Origin: Truepera sp.
GTDB lineage: Bacteria; Deinococcota; Deinococci; Deinococcales; Trueperaceae
Assembly (NCBI GenBank): GCA_018333895.1
Contig: JAGXSJ010000095.1
Coordinates: 1-54,990 of the forward strand
DNA: 54,990 nucleotides
Direction of reading: 5' to 3'
The notes under the pieces are model-generated. The model had not been told where the DNA came from and searched no databases. It worked only from the letters and a program-made list of their open reading frames with translations. A program made the position numbers and the translations under genes. Below are positions 1-8,145 of this stretch, piece after piece (within the stretch, counting starts at the first letter, position 1; every line of letters starts with the position of its first letter).

Positions 1-551
1 TCTCGGCCTACGAACTGCTCAATGCGCTGGCCGCCACTTCGCCTCCGGGCGCGCAAGGGCTGCTCTACCTGCCCTACCTGCTGGGCGAGCGGAGTCCGCG
101 CTGGAACCCAAGTGCCCGCGGCTGTTTCATCGGCCTTACTGTGCGCCACACCCGCGCCGACCTGTTCCGGGCGGTGCTCGAAGGTGTAACCATGAACCTC
201 CGCGTGATTCTCAAGGCCCTTACCCGCCAAGGCATCGAGATAGCGAGCATGAGGGTAATCGGCGGCGGCGCCCAAGGCCGCTTCTGGAACCAGCTGATGG
301 CCGATATGTACGACCTCCCGGTCAAGCGCCTGAGCTACCTCGAAGAGGCTACTTCGATGGGGGCAGCGGTCACCGGCGGGGTCGGGATCGGGCTTTACCG
401 TAACTTCAGCATCATCGAGCAGATCAATCCCGTAGCGCACACAGTGACACCCGACCCTACCGCTCAGACCGCCTATCAGCAGCTCTACCCGCTGTTCGAG
501 GCCACTTATGAGGCGCTCGTACCCATCTTCGACCAGCTCGCCGAGTTGTAA
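1..551 (+). CDS. FGGY-family carbohydrate kinase, C-terminal part (xylulokinase-like)
   Basis: This is the 3' end of a sugar kinase that phosphorylates a pentulose or related polyol with ATP in the cytoplasm. The open frame enters the window at base 3 and covers about 182 residues, against roughly 500 for a full-length family member. Visible are GERSPRWNPSARG followed by a GL turn, typical of xylulokinase C-domains, and the ATP-site loop IGGGAQGRFWNQLMAD. The next gene begins 18 bases downstream, and with the aldolase that follows this looks like a small sugar or sugar-acid catabolic operon. The family is certain. The substrate is not: xylulose is the commonest for this subtype, but other FGGY members share these motifs. 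Confidence 0.88.
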   Translation, partial: SAYELLNALAATSPPGAQGLLYLPYLLGERSPRWNPSARGCFIGLTVRHTRADLFRAVLEGVTMNLRVILKALTRQGIEIASMRVIGGGAQGRFWNQLMADMYDLPVKRLSYLEEATSMGAAVTGGVGIGLYRNFSIIEQINPVAHTVTPDPTAQTAYQQLYPLFEATYEALVPIFDQLAEL

Positions 552-569
552 TGGCCCAGGAGGAAGCCG

Positions 570-1505
570 ATGACCACCCCCCTTACCCGCCCGACCCTGT
601 ACTTTGTTGGCGTAACGACCAAACAGTCCTCGATCATGAAGGTCTTCCCCAAGTGGTCAGAGATCCTTGGCCTGGGCGCCGACATCGCCGGCTACGACGC
701 CCCGCCTAACGCGCCCGCCGAGGCCTACCGGGCCATCGTCGAACAGATCAAGCATGACCCCTTGGCCACGGGGGCGCTCGTCACCACCCATAAGATCAAC
801 CTCTTGGAGGCAAGCCGCGACCTCTTTGACGAACTTGATCCATCAGCCGAGCTCTGCGGCGAGGTCTCCTGCCTCTCCAAGCGGGACGGCAAGCTGATCG
901 GTCACGCCAAAGACCCGATCACCTCCGGCCTCTCCTGGCAGGCGTTCGTGCCCCAAGGACACTGGGGCCGCACCGGTGGATACGTCCTCTGCCTCGGCGC
1001 TGGCGGTTCGGCCATCGCCATCAGCGCCTTCATAGCGAGCCTGCCAGACGCGGCTGATCGCCCTAAGAAGTTCATCGCCGTCAACCGCACGACGCCGAAC
1101 CTCGAGCGCCTCAAGAAGGTTCACCAAAAGCTAAAGACTGACATCGCCTTTGAGTACGTCCACAACGAAGACCCGCTCCGCAACGACGAGCTGATGGCGC
1201 AACTCCCTCCCGGCTCGATGGTCATCAACGCCACCGGCATGGGCAAGGACCGCCCCGGCTCGCCCATTACCGACGCCGGCATCTTCCCAGAGCGGGGTCT
1301 GGTCTGGGAGCTTAACTACCGCGGCGAGCTGGATTTCTTACACCAAGCCCGGCGCCAAGCCCAAGCTCGCCAGCTCATCATCGAGGACGGTTGGATCTAC
1401 TTCCTGCACGGTTGGACCCAGGTCATCGCCGAAGTCTTTGACATCACCATTAGTGACGAGGTGTTCGCCACGCTAGACGCGGCTGCCGCGTCGCTGCGCC
1501 GTTGA
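570..1505 (+). CDS. Shikimate/quinate dehydrogenase-like NAD(P)-dependent oxidoreductase
   Basis: A 311-residue protein with the two-domain shikimate dehydrogenase fold. The N-terminal substrate domain has SSIMKVFPKW where AroE has its SLSP motif, and VTTHK carries the expected catalytic lysine. The nucleotide-binding domain starts at LGAGGSAIAIS. The usual NTDG motif is altered to AKDPITSG and the N-terminal serine motif is unusual, so this is probably not biosynthetic AroE. It more likely acts on a related cyclitol or sugar acid. An AGGAGGA Shine-Dalgarno at 558-564 supports the ATG at 570. It lies between a sugar kinase and a KDPG-type aldolase, which fits a catabolic role (inference). Confidence 0.8.
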   Translation: MTTPLTRPTLYFVGVTTKQSSIMKVFPKWSEILGLGADIAGYDAPPNAPAEAYRAIVEQIKHDPLATGALVTTHKINLLEASRDLFDELDPSAELCGEVSCLSKRDGKLIGHAKDPITSGLSWQAFVPQGHWGRTGGYVLCLGAGGSAIAISAFIASLPDAADRPKKFIAVNRTTPNLERLKKVHQKLKTDIAFEYVHNEDPLRNDELMAQLPPGSMVINATGMGKDRPGSPITDAGIFPERGLVWELNYRGELDFLHQARRQAQARQLIIEDGWIYFLHGWTQVIAEVFDITISDEVFATLDAAAASLRR

Positions 1506-1610
1506 CTGGCAGTGTGTCAGCACTTCGGCATCTCAGCCGGCCAGCAAAGACTTCGCTGACTGGCCTGTCTGTCGGAGGAATTGTCTATGAACTATCACCA
1601 CTACGGATAA

Positions 1611-1689
1611 AAATAGGGCGAACACGAGGTTCGCCCCTACTTGAATACTCGAATACTTGAATACTCGACTACTGATTTGCGGAGGATTT
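1611..1689 (+). repeat. Intergenic leader element, locus 1 (hairpin, 8-bp tandem repeats, Shine-Dalgarno)
   Basis: The element follows a 7-codon reading frame (1587-1610, MNYHHYG-stop) that has its own GGAGGA at 1574-1579. It contains AATAGGG, then a perfect 8-bp hairpin, GGGCGAAC (1616-1623) pairing with GTTCGCCC (1629-1636) around ACGAG, then CGCCCCTAC. Four 8-bp units of the form YGAMTACT follow at 1642-1673. It ends in GGAGGA at 1681-1686, which is the ribosome binding site of the aldolase ATG at 1690. Related copies occur at about 16391-16529 (minus), 32339-32444 and 51675-51747. The common layout is directly visible; mobility is inferred. Confidence 0.8.
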
Positions 1690-2355
1690 ATGGCTCGTTT
1701 TGATCGCTTGAGTGTCTATACCACCATGCTTGAGGACGGCCTGGTGCCCCTCTTCTACCATCCGGATGCACAGGCTGCAGGAGAGATCGCCGCCGCCCTG
1801 TCCCGTGGCGGGGCGCGCTTGCTGGAGTTCACCAATCGCGGCGACGGCGCTATTACGGTCTTTAGCCACCTAGTCGCCGCCCACCCCCGGCTGATTATCG
1901 GTGCGGGCTCGATTGAGGATGCACCAACCGCAGCGCTCTTTTTGGCCCACGGCGCGAACTTCATCGTAGCCCCCACCTTTAACGAAGAGATCGCTAAGCT
2001 CTGCAATCGCCGCAAGATCCCCTACCTGCCGGGCTGCGGCACCGTCAACGAAATCGCCACCGCCGAGATGTGGGGGGCGGAGATTGTGAAGCTCTTCCCC
2101 GGCAGCGTCGGCGGACCTGAGTTCGTTAAGGCGATCCTCGGCCCACGCCCCTGGACTCGGCTGATGCCCACCGGCGGCGTCTCCTTGGATGAGGCCGGTC
2201 TAAAGGCCTGGTTTGATGCCGGTGTCTGCTGTGTCGGCGGTGGGAGCGAACTGGTCCGCAAGGCTTGGGTCAGCGAGGGGGATTACCAAGCCCTTGAAAC
2301 AGCCACGCGCGAGGTGCTGAAGCGCATCCGACAGGTACGCAAAAAGGGGGGATAA
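1690..2355 (+). CDS. eda: KDPG/KHG-type aldolase (bifunctional 2-keto-3-deoxy-sugar acid aldolase family)
   Basis: A 221-residue class I aldolase that cleaves 2-keto-3-deoxy-6-phosphogluconate or a similar keto-deoxy sugar acid to pyruvate and an aldehyde. The length is normal for Eda. The general-acid glutamate is in LLEFTNRG and the Schiff-base lysine in EIVKLFPGS. The phosphate-binding glycines are in MPTGGVSLD and CVGGGSELV. The ATG at 1690 is preferred over an in-frame start at 1657 because GGAGGA lies at 1681-1686 and the longer start would lie inside the tandem repeat. It closes the sugar-catabolic group. The exact substrate is unknown. Confidence 0.88.
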   Translation: MARFDRLSVYTTMLEDGLVPLFYHPDAQAAGEIAAALSRGGARLLEFTNRGDGAITVFSHLVAAHPRLIIGAGSIEDAPTAALFLAHGANFIVAPTFNEEIAKLCNRRKIPYLPGCGTVNEIATAEMWGAEIVKLFPGSVGGPEFVKAILGPRPWTRLMPTGGVSLDEAGLKAWFDAGVCCVGGGSELVRKAWVSEGDYQALETATREVLKRIRQVRKKGG

Positions 2356-2411
2356 GCAGAGCCCAAGGCGCGGCAGCTCTCGTCTGGACAAGAGTTCCGT
2401 GTCTGTTGGCA

Positions 2412-3464
2412 TCAGCAGATCCTGGGCAACTGCTCTTCAATCGGCATCTCTAGCACCCGCCGGCTGCCGTAGGCGGTCTCGATCAGCGCCATCCCCTGCG
2501 GCTTCTTAACCACATCGCCGATAATCGCGGCCTGCCGTCCTAAAGGATGCCGACGCATAGCACTAAGGGCGGCCTCGGCCTGAGCGGGCGGGGTAGCGAT
2601 CAGCAGCTTCCCCTCATTGGCCGCAAGCAGCGGGTCGATACCGAGCATCTCACTATACTCCGCCACATCGTGGTGGATGGGCACCTGATAATCAAAGATG
2701 CGCACGCCGTAGGGCTTATTGAGCACCAGCTCGTTAGCCACTGCGGCCAGCCCGCCGCGGGTAATATCGCGCATGAACTTGGTCCCCGGCGCTGCCGCCA
2801 GCACCGTTTCGATAAGGCCGTTTAAGGGTGCCACGTCGCTCTTGAGCTCGAGCGTCAGCTCGAAGCCCTCGCGCTGCGACATCACCGCGATGCCGTGGTC
2901 GCCCAGGGTGCCGTTAACCAGCAACACATCACCGGCTGCGACACGCTGCGGGCCGAGTTCGCGGCCCTCGGGAATAAAGCCTACACCGGCAGTATTGATG
3001 AACACACCGTCACCTTTGCCGCGCTCGACCACCTTAGTGTCGCCGCAGACGATAGCGATACCGGCTTCGTCGGCGGTTGCTTTCATGGAATGCACAATGC
3101 GGGTCAGCGCCTCGAGGCTGAACCCCTCTTCCAGGATGAAGGCCGCTGAGAGGTATCTGGGTCGCGCTCCCATCACCGCCAGGTCGTTGACGGTGCCGGC
3201 CACCGCCAGGCGCCCGATGTCGCCGCCGGGGAAAAACAGCGGCTTAATGGCGTGCGAGTCGGTGGCAAAGGCGATTTTGCCGCCGGGGTTAGCTAATAGC
3301 GCGGCATCGGTCAGCTCACGCAGCGGCTCCGAGGCAAAGGTGGCGGCGAACAGCTCGGTAATCAACTCCAGGGTCAGCTTGCCGCCGCTGCCGTGGCTGA
3401 GGCGCACCGTATCGTAGCGGCGCATCGGCTTGGGCGAGGTAACTACGGCCTCAGACTTCGACAT
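2412..3464 (-). CDS. hypE: HypE, carbamoyl dehydratase of [NiFe]-hydrogenase maturation
   Basis: HypE converts the carbamoyl group it receives from HypF on its C-terminal cysteine into a thiocyanate, which becomes the CN ligand of the hydrogenase iron. The protein is about 350 residues with an AIR-synthase (PurM-like) fold. LSHGSGGKL is near the N-terminus, VNDLAVMGARP and CGDTKVV form the nucleotide site, and the chain ends in the diagnostic PRIC with the catalytic terminal Cys. I chose the ATG at 3464, which overlaps the hypD stop by 14 bases; an upstream in-frame start would add a low-complexity segment out of keeping with the family. It is the last gene of the hyp operon. Confidence 0.95.
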   Translation of the reverse strand: MSKSEAVVTSPKPMRRYDTVRLSHGSGGKLTLELITELFAATFASEPLRELTDAALLANPGGKIAFATDSHAIKPLFFPGGDIGRLAVAGTVNDLAVMGARPRYLSAAFILEEGFSLEALTRIVHSMKATADEAGIAIVCGDTKVVERGKGDGVFINTAGVGFIPEGRELGPQRVAAGDVLLVNGTLGDHGIAVMSQREGFELTLELKSDVAPLNGLIETVLAAAPGTKFMRDITRGGLAAVANELVLNKPYGVRIFDYQVPIHHDVAEYSEMLGIDPLLAANEGKLLIATPPAQAEAALSAMRRHPLGRQAAIIGDVVKKPQGMALIETAYGSRRVLEMPIEEQLPRIC

Positions 3465-4620
3465 AGATCCGCTCCCGCCCCATGCCGTAGGTGTACCAGG
3501 CGCGGCAGGTCCCCTCGTGGCTGACCATGCACGGCCCATAAGGGTTATCGGGGGTGCAGAGCTTGCCGAACACCGGGCAGTCGGTGGGGCGGGCTAAGCC
3601 GAGCGTGACCTCGGCACAGCGGCAGCCCTTGGGGTGCTCGAGCTCACTCCGCGCTGGAGGATCGGCCAGCACCGCAGCAAAGCGCTCACGAGCGCTGTAG
3701 TGCCGGTATGGCGCGCGCAGCTTAAAGCCCGACCCGGGGATGTCGGCCACGCCACGCCAGCGTATGGTGCAGGGTTCGAACACTTCGGCCAGCTCGGCGA
3801 GCGCCTTCTGGTTGCCGTCGTACTCAATCACCCGGCCATAGGCGTTGGCCACGTGCAGCCTACCCTCGGCCAGCTGTGTCAGGACCGCCGCTAACGCCGC
3901 CATCACATCGACCGGCTCGAAGCCGGCCGAAGCGCAGGCGATGCCGATCTCCGGCAGGTGTTCGTAGATACGCAATCCGGTCACCGCCGAGGCGTGCCCC
4001 GGCAGCAAGAAGCCCTGCATGTTGAAGCCCTCGAGCGTAGGGAGCAGGTGGGTGGCCGGTGGCGTATAGTAGTTGGCCTCGATAATGGTGAAGTTCTCGG
4101 GTACGCCGCGTTTTAACAGCGCCGCCACGGCTACCACGGTGGTCTCGAAACCGACCGAGAAGAACACCACCTGCTTGTCGGGGTTGTCACGCGCAATTCT
4201 GGCAGCATCGAACGCCGAGTAGACCGCGCGCACCTCCCCACCTTGCGCCTTGGCGTCCAGGAGGCTCATCCGCACGTCGCCCCGGCGCTCGCCGGAGAGG
4301 GGGATGGCCCCCGGAACCGCCAACATATCGCCAAACGACGCCAGGATGACACCTGGGGTGAGCGCCAACTGAATGGCTTGATCGATATACTCGGTGTCGC
4401 AGACGCACACCGGGCAGCCCGGCCCGGCCAGCAGCTCAACCGACTCGGGTAGCAGGTCTCTTAGCCCGTAGCGGCCTAGCTCGTGCTCATGGGTGCCGCA
4501 GATGTGCATGATCTTAATCGGACGATCGATCTTGGCGGCCAGCTCAGCGATGCGCTGCTGCAAGCGGCCTACCAGCACCGGGGCCTTGTACTGCTCGGGC
4601 GCAAAGGTAGCAGCGTTCAT
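3451..4620 (-). CDS. hypD: HypD, iron-sulfur scaffold for Fe(CN)2CO assembly
   Basis: A 389-residue protein that together with HypC carries the Fe(CN)2CO group during [NiFe]-hydrogenase maturation in the cytoplasm. The redox and iron cysteines appear in ICGTHEHELGRYG and GPGCPVCVCDTEY. The C-terminal [4Fe-4S] region has cysteines in HPKGCRCAEV, PTDCPVFGKLC and NPYGPCMVSHEGTCRAW. Length and motifs are standard. It overlaps hypC upstream as ATGA (4617-4620) and hypE downstream, so translation of the three is coupled. Confidence 0.96.
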   Translation of the reverse strand: MNAATFAPEQYKAPVLVGRLQQRIAELAAKIDRPIKIMHICGTHEHELGRYGLRDLLPESVELLAGPGCPVCVCDTEYIDQAIQLALTPGVILASFGDMLAVPGAIPLSGERRGDVRMSLLDAKAQGGEVRAVYSAFDAARIARDNPDKQVVFFSVGFETTVVAVAALLKRGVPENFTIIEANYYTPPATHLLPTLEGFNMQGFLLPGHASAVTGLRIYEHLPEIGIACASAGFEPVDVMAALAAVLTQLAEGRLHVANAYGRVIEYDGNQKALAELAEVFEPCTIRWRGVADIPGSGFKLRAPYRHYSARERFAAVLADPPARSELEHPKGCRCAEVTLGLARPTDCPVFGKLCTPDNPYGPCMVSHEGTCRAWYTYGMGRERIYVEV

Positions 4621-4856
4621 GCTGGTCTCCGCGGCTCATCGCCCAGCAGGTAGCGCTCGATCAGCGCCAGATTCTCTTGGGCATCTTGCTCGGTAATCTT
4701 CTCGAGGGCAAAACCGGCATGGACCACTAGCCAGTCGCCTACCTCGACACTGTCCACCAGGCCGCTGAAGCAGTGCTGCGCGCCGCTCCCTACCCTGACT
4801 AGACAGCTTTCGCCGTCTAAGACTTCAATAACCTCATACGGAATGCCTAGACACAT
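4617..4856 (-). CDS. hypC: HypC, hydrogenase assembly chaperone
   Basis: A 79-residue chaperone of the HypC/HybG family. It begins MCLGIPYEV, in which the cysteine after the initiator Met is the functional residue, and contains the usual small beta-barrel (VGDWLVVHAGFALEKI). It binds HypD and then the hydrogenase large-subunit precursor. The ATG at 4856 is fixed by the N-terminal MC; a longer in-frame extension upstream lies inside hypF and is not real. It overlaps hypF by 23 bases and hypD by 4. Confidence 0.96.
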   Translation of the reverse strand: MCLGIPYEVIEVLDGESCLVRVGSGAQHCFSGLVDSVEVGDWLVVHAGFALEKITEQDAQENLALIERYLLGDEPRRPA

Positions 4857-7137
4857 CCTGAACCTCCCTAGCCGCCAGCGCGGCCTGACCAACAGCGATG
4901 CCACCATCTCCGACTGGAACTTGCTGATTCCACCAGACGGTAAAGCCGCGTTGCCGCAGGCCATCAAGGGCCAAGCGGTGCAGCAGTTTATTGTGCCAGA
5001 CGCCGCCTGACAGCGCGACCGTCGAGCCGTACCCCTGCTCGCGCAGCCTCACGGCAGCCTCCACTACCCCGGTAGCCAGAGCGGCATGGAAGCGGTAGGC
5101 CACCGCTGCAACCTGACTACCGGCACGAAGGTCGGCCAGCAGCGGCGTCAAGAGCGCCCGGTAGTCCCAGGTGGCGCCGTCAAAGGGGAACGGATAGGGC
5201 TCGCTGGGTGCGGCCTGCCGAGCCAACGACTCGAGCCAGATCGCCGCTTGGCCCTCGAAGGTCATGGGGCGCCTAAAGCCGCAGAGGGCCGCCACCGTGT
5301 CGAACAGGCGGCCCATGCTGCTAGTGGTGGGGGTATTGAGACCGCTGCGGATTAAGCTCAGCGCTACCCTAACCGGTTTTTCAGAGAGCAAGGGTCGCCA
5401 GAGGTCTGCTTCCAACTCATGCAAGAACCCCACCGCCGCCTGCTCAGGGTTGCGAGCAGCAGCGTCGCCGCCGGGCAGCAGCGCCCGGCGCAGGTGTCCG
5501 ACGCGTTCTAGGCCGCTGGCGAGCGAACCACAGATAATCTCACCACCCCAGACGGTATCGTCGCTGCCGAGGCCGGTGCCATCGAAGCTAAAGCCGATCA
5601 CCGGCAGCTCCCAGGCGCCGTGCTCGGCCAGCACCGAGGCGATGTGAGCCAGATGGTGCTGCACAGCCAGCCTTGGGCCCGGCAACTGTTCGGCGTAGCG
5701 GCTGCTGGGGTAGCCGGGGTGGAGGTCATGCACCACTAAAGTCTCGCTAAGATCGACGCGGTACATGCTGGTGAGATCAAGCACGGTCTCTTGAAAGGCT
5801 TCGAAGGCGTCGAGGTTGTCTAGGTCGCCCAGGTGCTGGCTGACAAACAGATAGCCGCCGGTCGCTAGCGCAATAGCGTTCTTGAGCCCGGCTCCCAGGG
5901 CTAAGATCGGCCTAGCGAAGCGCGCGTCGCGCAGCACCGGTGACGGGGCATAACCCCGCGCCCGGCGAATCATCGCCGGTGCCCCGTCCATAATCGTTAC
6001 CACCGAGTCGTCCACGCGCCGGGCGATGGGCCGCTCGCCGACCACAAAGCCGTCGGCGATACCGGCCAAGCGCGTTAGCGCCTCCTCATCCCGGTAGGCG
6101 ATCGGTTCCGAGGAGCGGTTGGCGCTGGTCATCACAAGCAGCGGCGGCGCGCCCGCCGCGAACAGGAGTTGGTGGAGCGGTGTGTAAGGCAGCATGATCC
6201 CTAACTCAGCATTATCCGGAGCCAGCGCCAAAGGAAGGGACTTTTGACCTTTTGCCAGCAGCGCGATAGGCCGCGCCGCCGAAGTTAGCAGGGCTTCAGC
6301 CGCCGCGTCGAGCATTACGATGCCAGCGAGCGCTGCTAAGTCGCGGGCCATGAGGGCAAACGGCTTCTCCTTACGAAACTTCCTGACCCGCATGGCCTCG
6401 ACCGCCACTGCGTCGGTAGCGTCGCAGGCTAGGTGATAGCCCCCTAAGCCCTTAATCGCCAGGATCGCCCCATTGCGCAGCTGTAAGGCCGCTAGGTTGA
6501 TCACGGCCTCGCCGGCAGCTAGCTCCTGCCCGGCGGCGCCAAGGTAGCGCAGACTGGGGCCGCACGCCGGACAGGCTACCGGCTGGGCGTGGAAGCGGCG
6601 GTTCTCGGGGTCGTGGTACTCCGCCTCGCAGCGCGAACAGAGCGGGTAGTCCTTCATGGTGGTAAGGGGGCGGTCGTAGGGGAGCGCCAAAATAATCGAG
6701 TAGCGCGGGCCGCAGTTGGTGCAGTTGATATAGGGGTAGCGGGAGCGGAAATCTTGGGGGTCAAACAGCTCGGCTAAGCAGTCCGGGCAGACCACCAGAT
6801 CGGGTGAGATCAGGGTGGTGATGGTGGCAGCGCCCGCGCTCTCGCGGATCTCGAAGCCGCCTAACTCGCCGCCGTCGCGGCGGAGCAGCTCAGCGACGTC
6901 TTCGACGCGGGACGCCGGCGGCGCCTCACGTCTAATCGCTGCGATAAAGTCGGTCACAGTGTCTGCTGCTCCCCGCACCTCGATCAGCACCCCCTCTGCG
7001 TCATTCAACACCCAGCCTGACAAGCCGTAGCGCCGGGCCAAGCGGTAGATAAACGGCCTGAAGCCGACCCCTTGCACCACCCCGCGCACCCGGAGCTGAA
7101 CGCTAACTATCTTCAAGGTGGGTTTGCAGGAGTTCAT
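4834..7137 (-). CDS. hypF: HypF, carbamoyltransferase of [NiFe]-hydrogenase maturation
   Basis: A 767-residue multidomain enzyme that makes carbamoyl-AMP from carbamoyl phosphate and passes the carbamoyl group to HypE. Domain order: N-terminal acylphosphatase (RVRGVVQGVGFRPF, residues about 17-95); two C-x2-C-x18-C-x2-C zinc modules (CPDC/CTNCGP and CSRC/CPACGP, about 115-200); YrdC-like domain (AIKGLGGYHLACDA onward); C-terminal Kae1-like domain with HHLAHIASVLAEHG and FSFDGTGLGSDD. All domains are intact. The ATG at 7137 overlaps the hypB stop by 35 bases and has no obvious Shine-Dalgarno, so a start a few codons further in is possible. Confidence 0.95.
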   Translation of the reverse strand: MNSCKPTLKIVSVQLRVRGVVQGVGFRPFIYRLARRYGLSGWVLNDAEGVLIEVRGAADTVTDFIAAIRREAPPASRVEDVAELLRRDGGELGGFEIRESAGAATITTLISPDLVVCPDCLAELFDPQDFRSRYPYINCTNCGPRYSIILALPYDRPLTTMKDYPLCSRCEAEYHDPENRRFHAQPVACPACGPSLRYLGAAGQELAAGEAVINLAALQLRNGAILAIKGLGGYHLACDATDAVAVEAMRVRKFRKEKPFALMARDLAALAGIVMLDAAAEALLTSAARPIALLAKGQKSLPLALAPDNAELGIMLPYTPLHQLLFAAGAPPLLVMTSANRSSEPIAYRDEEALTRLAGIADGFVVGERPIARRVDDSVVTIMDGAPAMIRRARGYAPSPVLRDARFARPILALGAGLKNAIALATGGYLFVSQHLGDLDNLDAFEAFQETVLDLTSMYRVDLSETLVVHDLHPGYPSSRYAEQLPGPRLAVQHHLAHIASVLAEHGAWELPVIGFSFDGTGLGSDDTVWGGEIICGSLASGLERVGHLRRALLPGGDAAARNPEQAAVGFLHELEADLWRPLLSEKPVRVALSLIRSGLNTPTTSSMGRLFDTVAALCGFRRPMTFEGQAAIWLESLARQAAPSEPYPFPFDGATWDYRALLTPLLADLRAGSQVAAVAYRFHAALATGVVEAAVRLREQGYGSTVALSGGVWHNKLLHRLALDGLRQRGFTVWWNQQVPVGDGGIAVGQAALAAREVQDVSRHSV

Positions 7138-7801
7138 ACCAGGCCGACATCCCCTGCCCGGTGCGGGCCGAGAGTTCCAGCACCTGGGCCTGCGGGTTGA
7201 CCAGGCGGATATTGGCCAGGGCCTGCTCGCGCTTAAACTCCACAGCCTCAGTGAGATCTGCCTTGTTAATTACCACCAGATCGGCGGTCTTAAACATCTG
7301 CGGGTACTTTAGCGGCTTGTCCTCGCCTTCGGTGGTCGAGAGCAGCACTACGCGCAAGCGTTCGCCTAGGTCGTAAGCGGCTGGGCAGACTAGGTTGCCG
7401 ACGTTTTCGATAATCAAGAGCTCAATGGTGTCAAGGTTTAGCCGCGCCACCGCCTGGGCGATCATGGCTGCTTCTAAGTGGCACACCCCGCCGGTCTGAA
7501 TCTGCACCGCCACCGCCCCGCTCACCCGCAACCGCTCGGCGTCGTTATCAGTGGCCAGGTCGCCGACGATCACCGCGGCTCGAGCCGGGAACTCTTGCAG
7601 CGTTCGCGCCAAGAGGGTGGTTTTGCCTGAGCCGGGCGAGGAGAGGACGTTAATAACCAGCACCCCCGCCGCGGCAAAGCGCGCGCGGTTCTCTTCGGCC
7701 AAGGCTTGGTTAAACTCCATCACGCCCTTTTCAACCCGCACGATACGCCCCCGCTCCTCGCCCAAGTCCGACAGCACTGTCAGGCCGATGTCGCGGGTCA
7801 T
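7103..7801 (-). CDS. hypB: HypB, GTPase for nickel insertion
   Basis: A 232-residue GTPase that works with HypA to deliver nickel to the hydrogenase large subunit. It has the P-loop SSPGSGKTTLL, the metal-site pair GGVCHLEAAM and ENVGNLVCPAAYDLGE, and the guanine-specificity motif VINKADL. The start at 7801 is chosen because GGAGGTAAC directly precedes it and its ATG overlaps the hypA TGA. Neither an N-terminal CxxCGC high-affinity nickel site nor a histidine-rich stretch is present, so nickel storage is not expected. Confidence 0.96.
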   Translation of the reverse strand: MTRDIGLTVLSDLGEERGRIVRVEKGVMEFNQALAEENRARFAAAGVLVINVLSSPGSGKTTLLARTLQEFPARAAVIVGDLATDNDAERLRVSGAVAVQIQTGGVCHLEAAMIAQAVARLNLDTIELLIIENVGNLVCPAAYDLGERLRVVLLSTTEGEDKPLKYPQMFKTADLVVINKADLTEAVEFKREQALANIRLVNPQAQVLELSARTGQGMSAWYELLQTHLEDS

Positions 7802-8145
7802 GTTACCTCCAGGTAGCTCACCGTGAACTCCATGCCTTGGCGGATCTCGGCGCTCGGTTCGCCGCAACTGGGGCAGAGCGCAATCCCGAAGCGATCATCC
7901 ACCTCGAACGCCGCCTGGCACGATTCACAGTAGCACACCAAGGGCAGGTATTCGACCTCCAAGACTGCTTGCTCGGCCATAGTCCCGTGCCGGGCCACTT
8001 CGAAGGCAAAGCTCAGCGCGTCCGGCACTACCCCGGCCATAGCGCCAAGGCGCAGGCCGACTTTGGTGATCGCCTTCGCACCTTGTTCCTTAGCGGCTGA
8101 CTCGGCGATGTCGAGAACTTGCCGGGCCAGCCCCACTTCATGCAT
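7798..8145 (-). CDS. hypA: HypA, nickel metallochaperone
   Basis: A 115-residue zinc protein that binds nickel at its N-terminus and partners HypB. It begins MHEVGLA, with the N-terminal Met-His-Glu nickel site. It has a rubredoxin-like zinc loop with cysteines in CYCESC and ALCPSC. Length is normal. It overlaps the protease gene by 8 bases upstream and hypB by 4 downstream. Confidence 0.96.
   Translation of the reverse strand: MHEVGLARQVLDIAESAAKEQGAKAITKVGLRLGAMAGVVPDALSFAFEVARHGTMAEQAVLEVEYLPLVCYCESCQAAFEVDDRFGIALCPSCGEPSAEIRQGMEFTVSYLEVT

Noticed and set aside
1642-1673. Possible CRISPR array in the tandem YGAMTACT tracts
   Set aside because: Units are 8 bp and contiguous, with no spacers; the same holds at the other loci.
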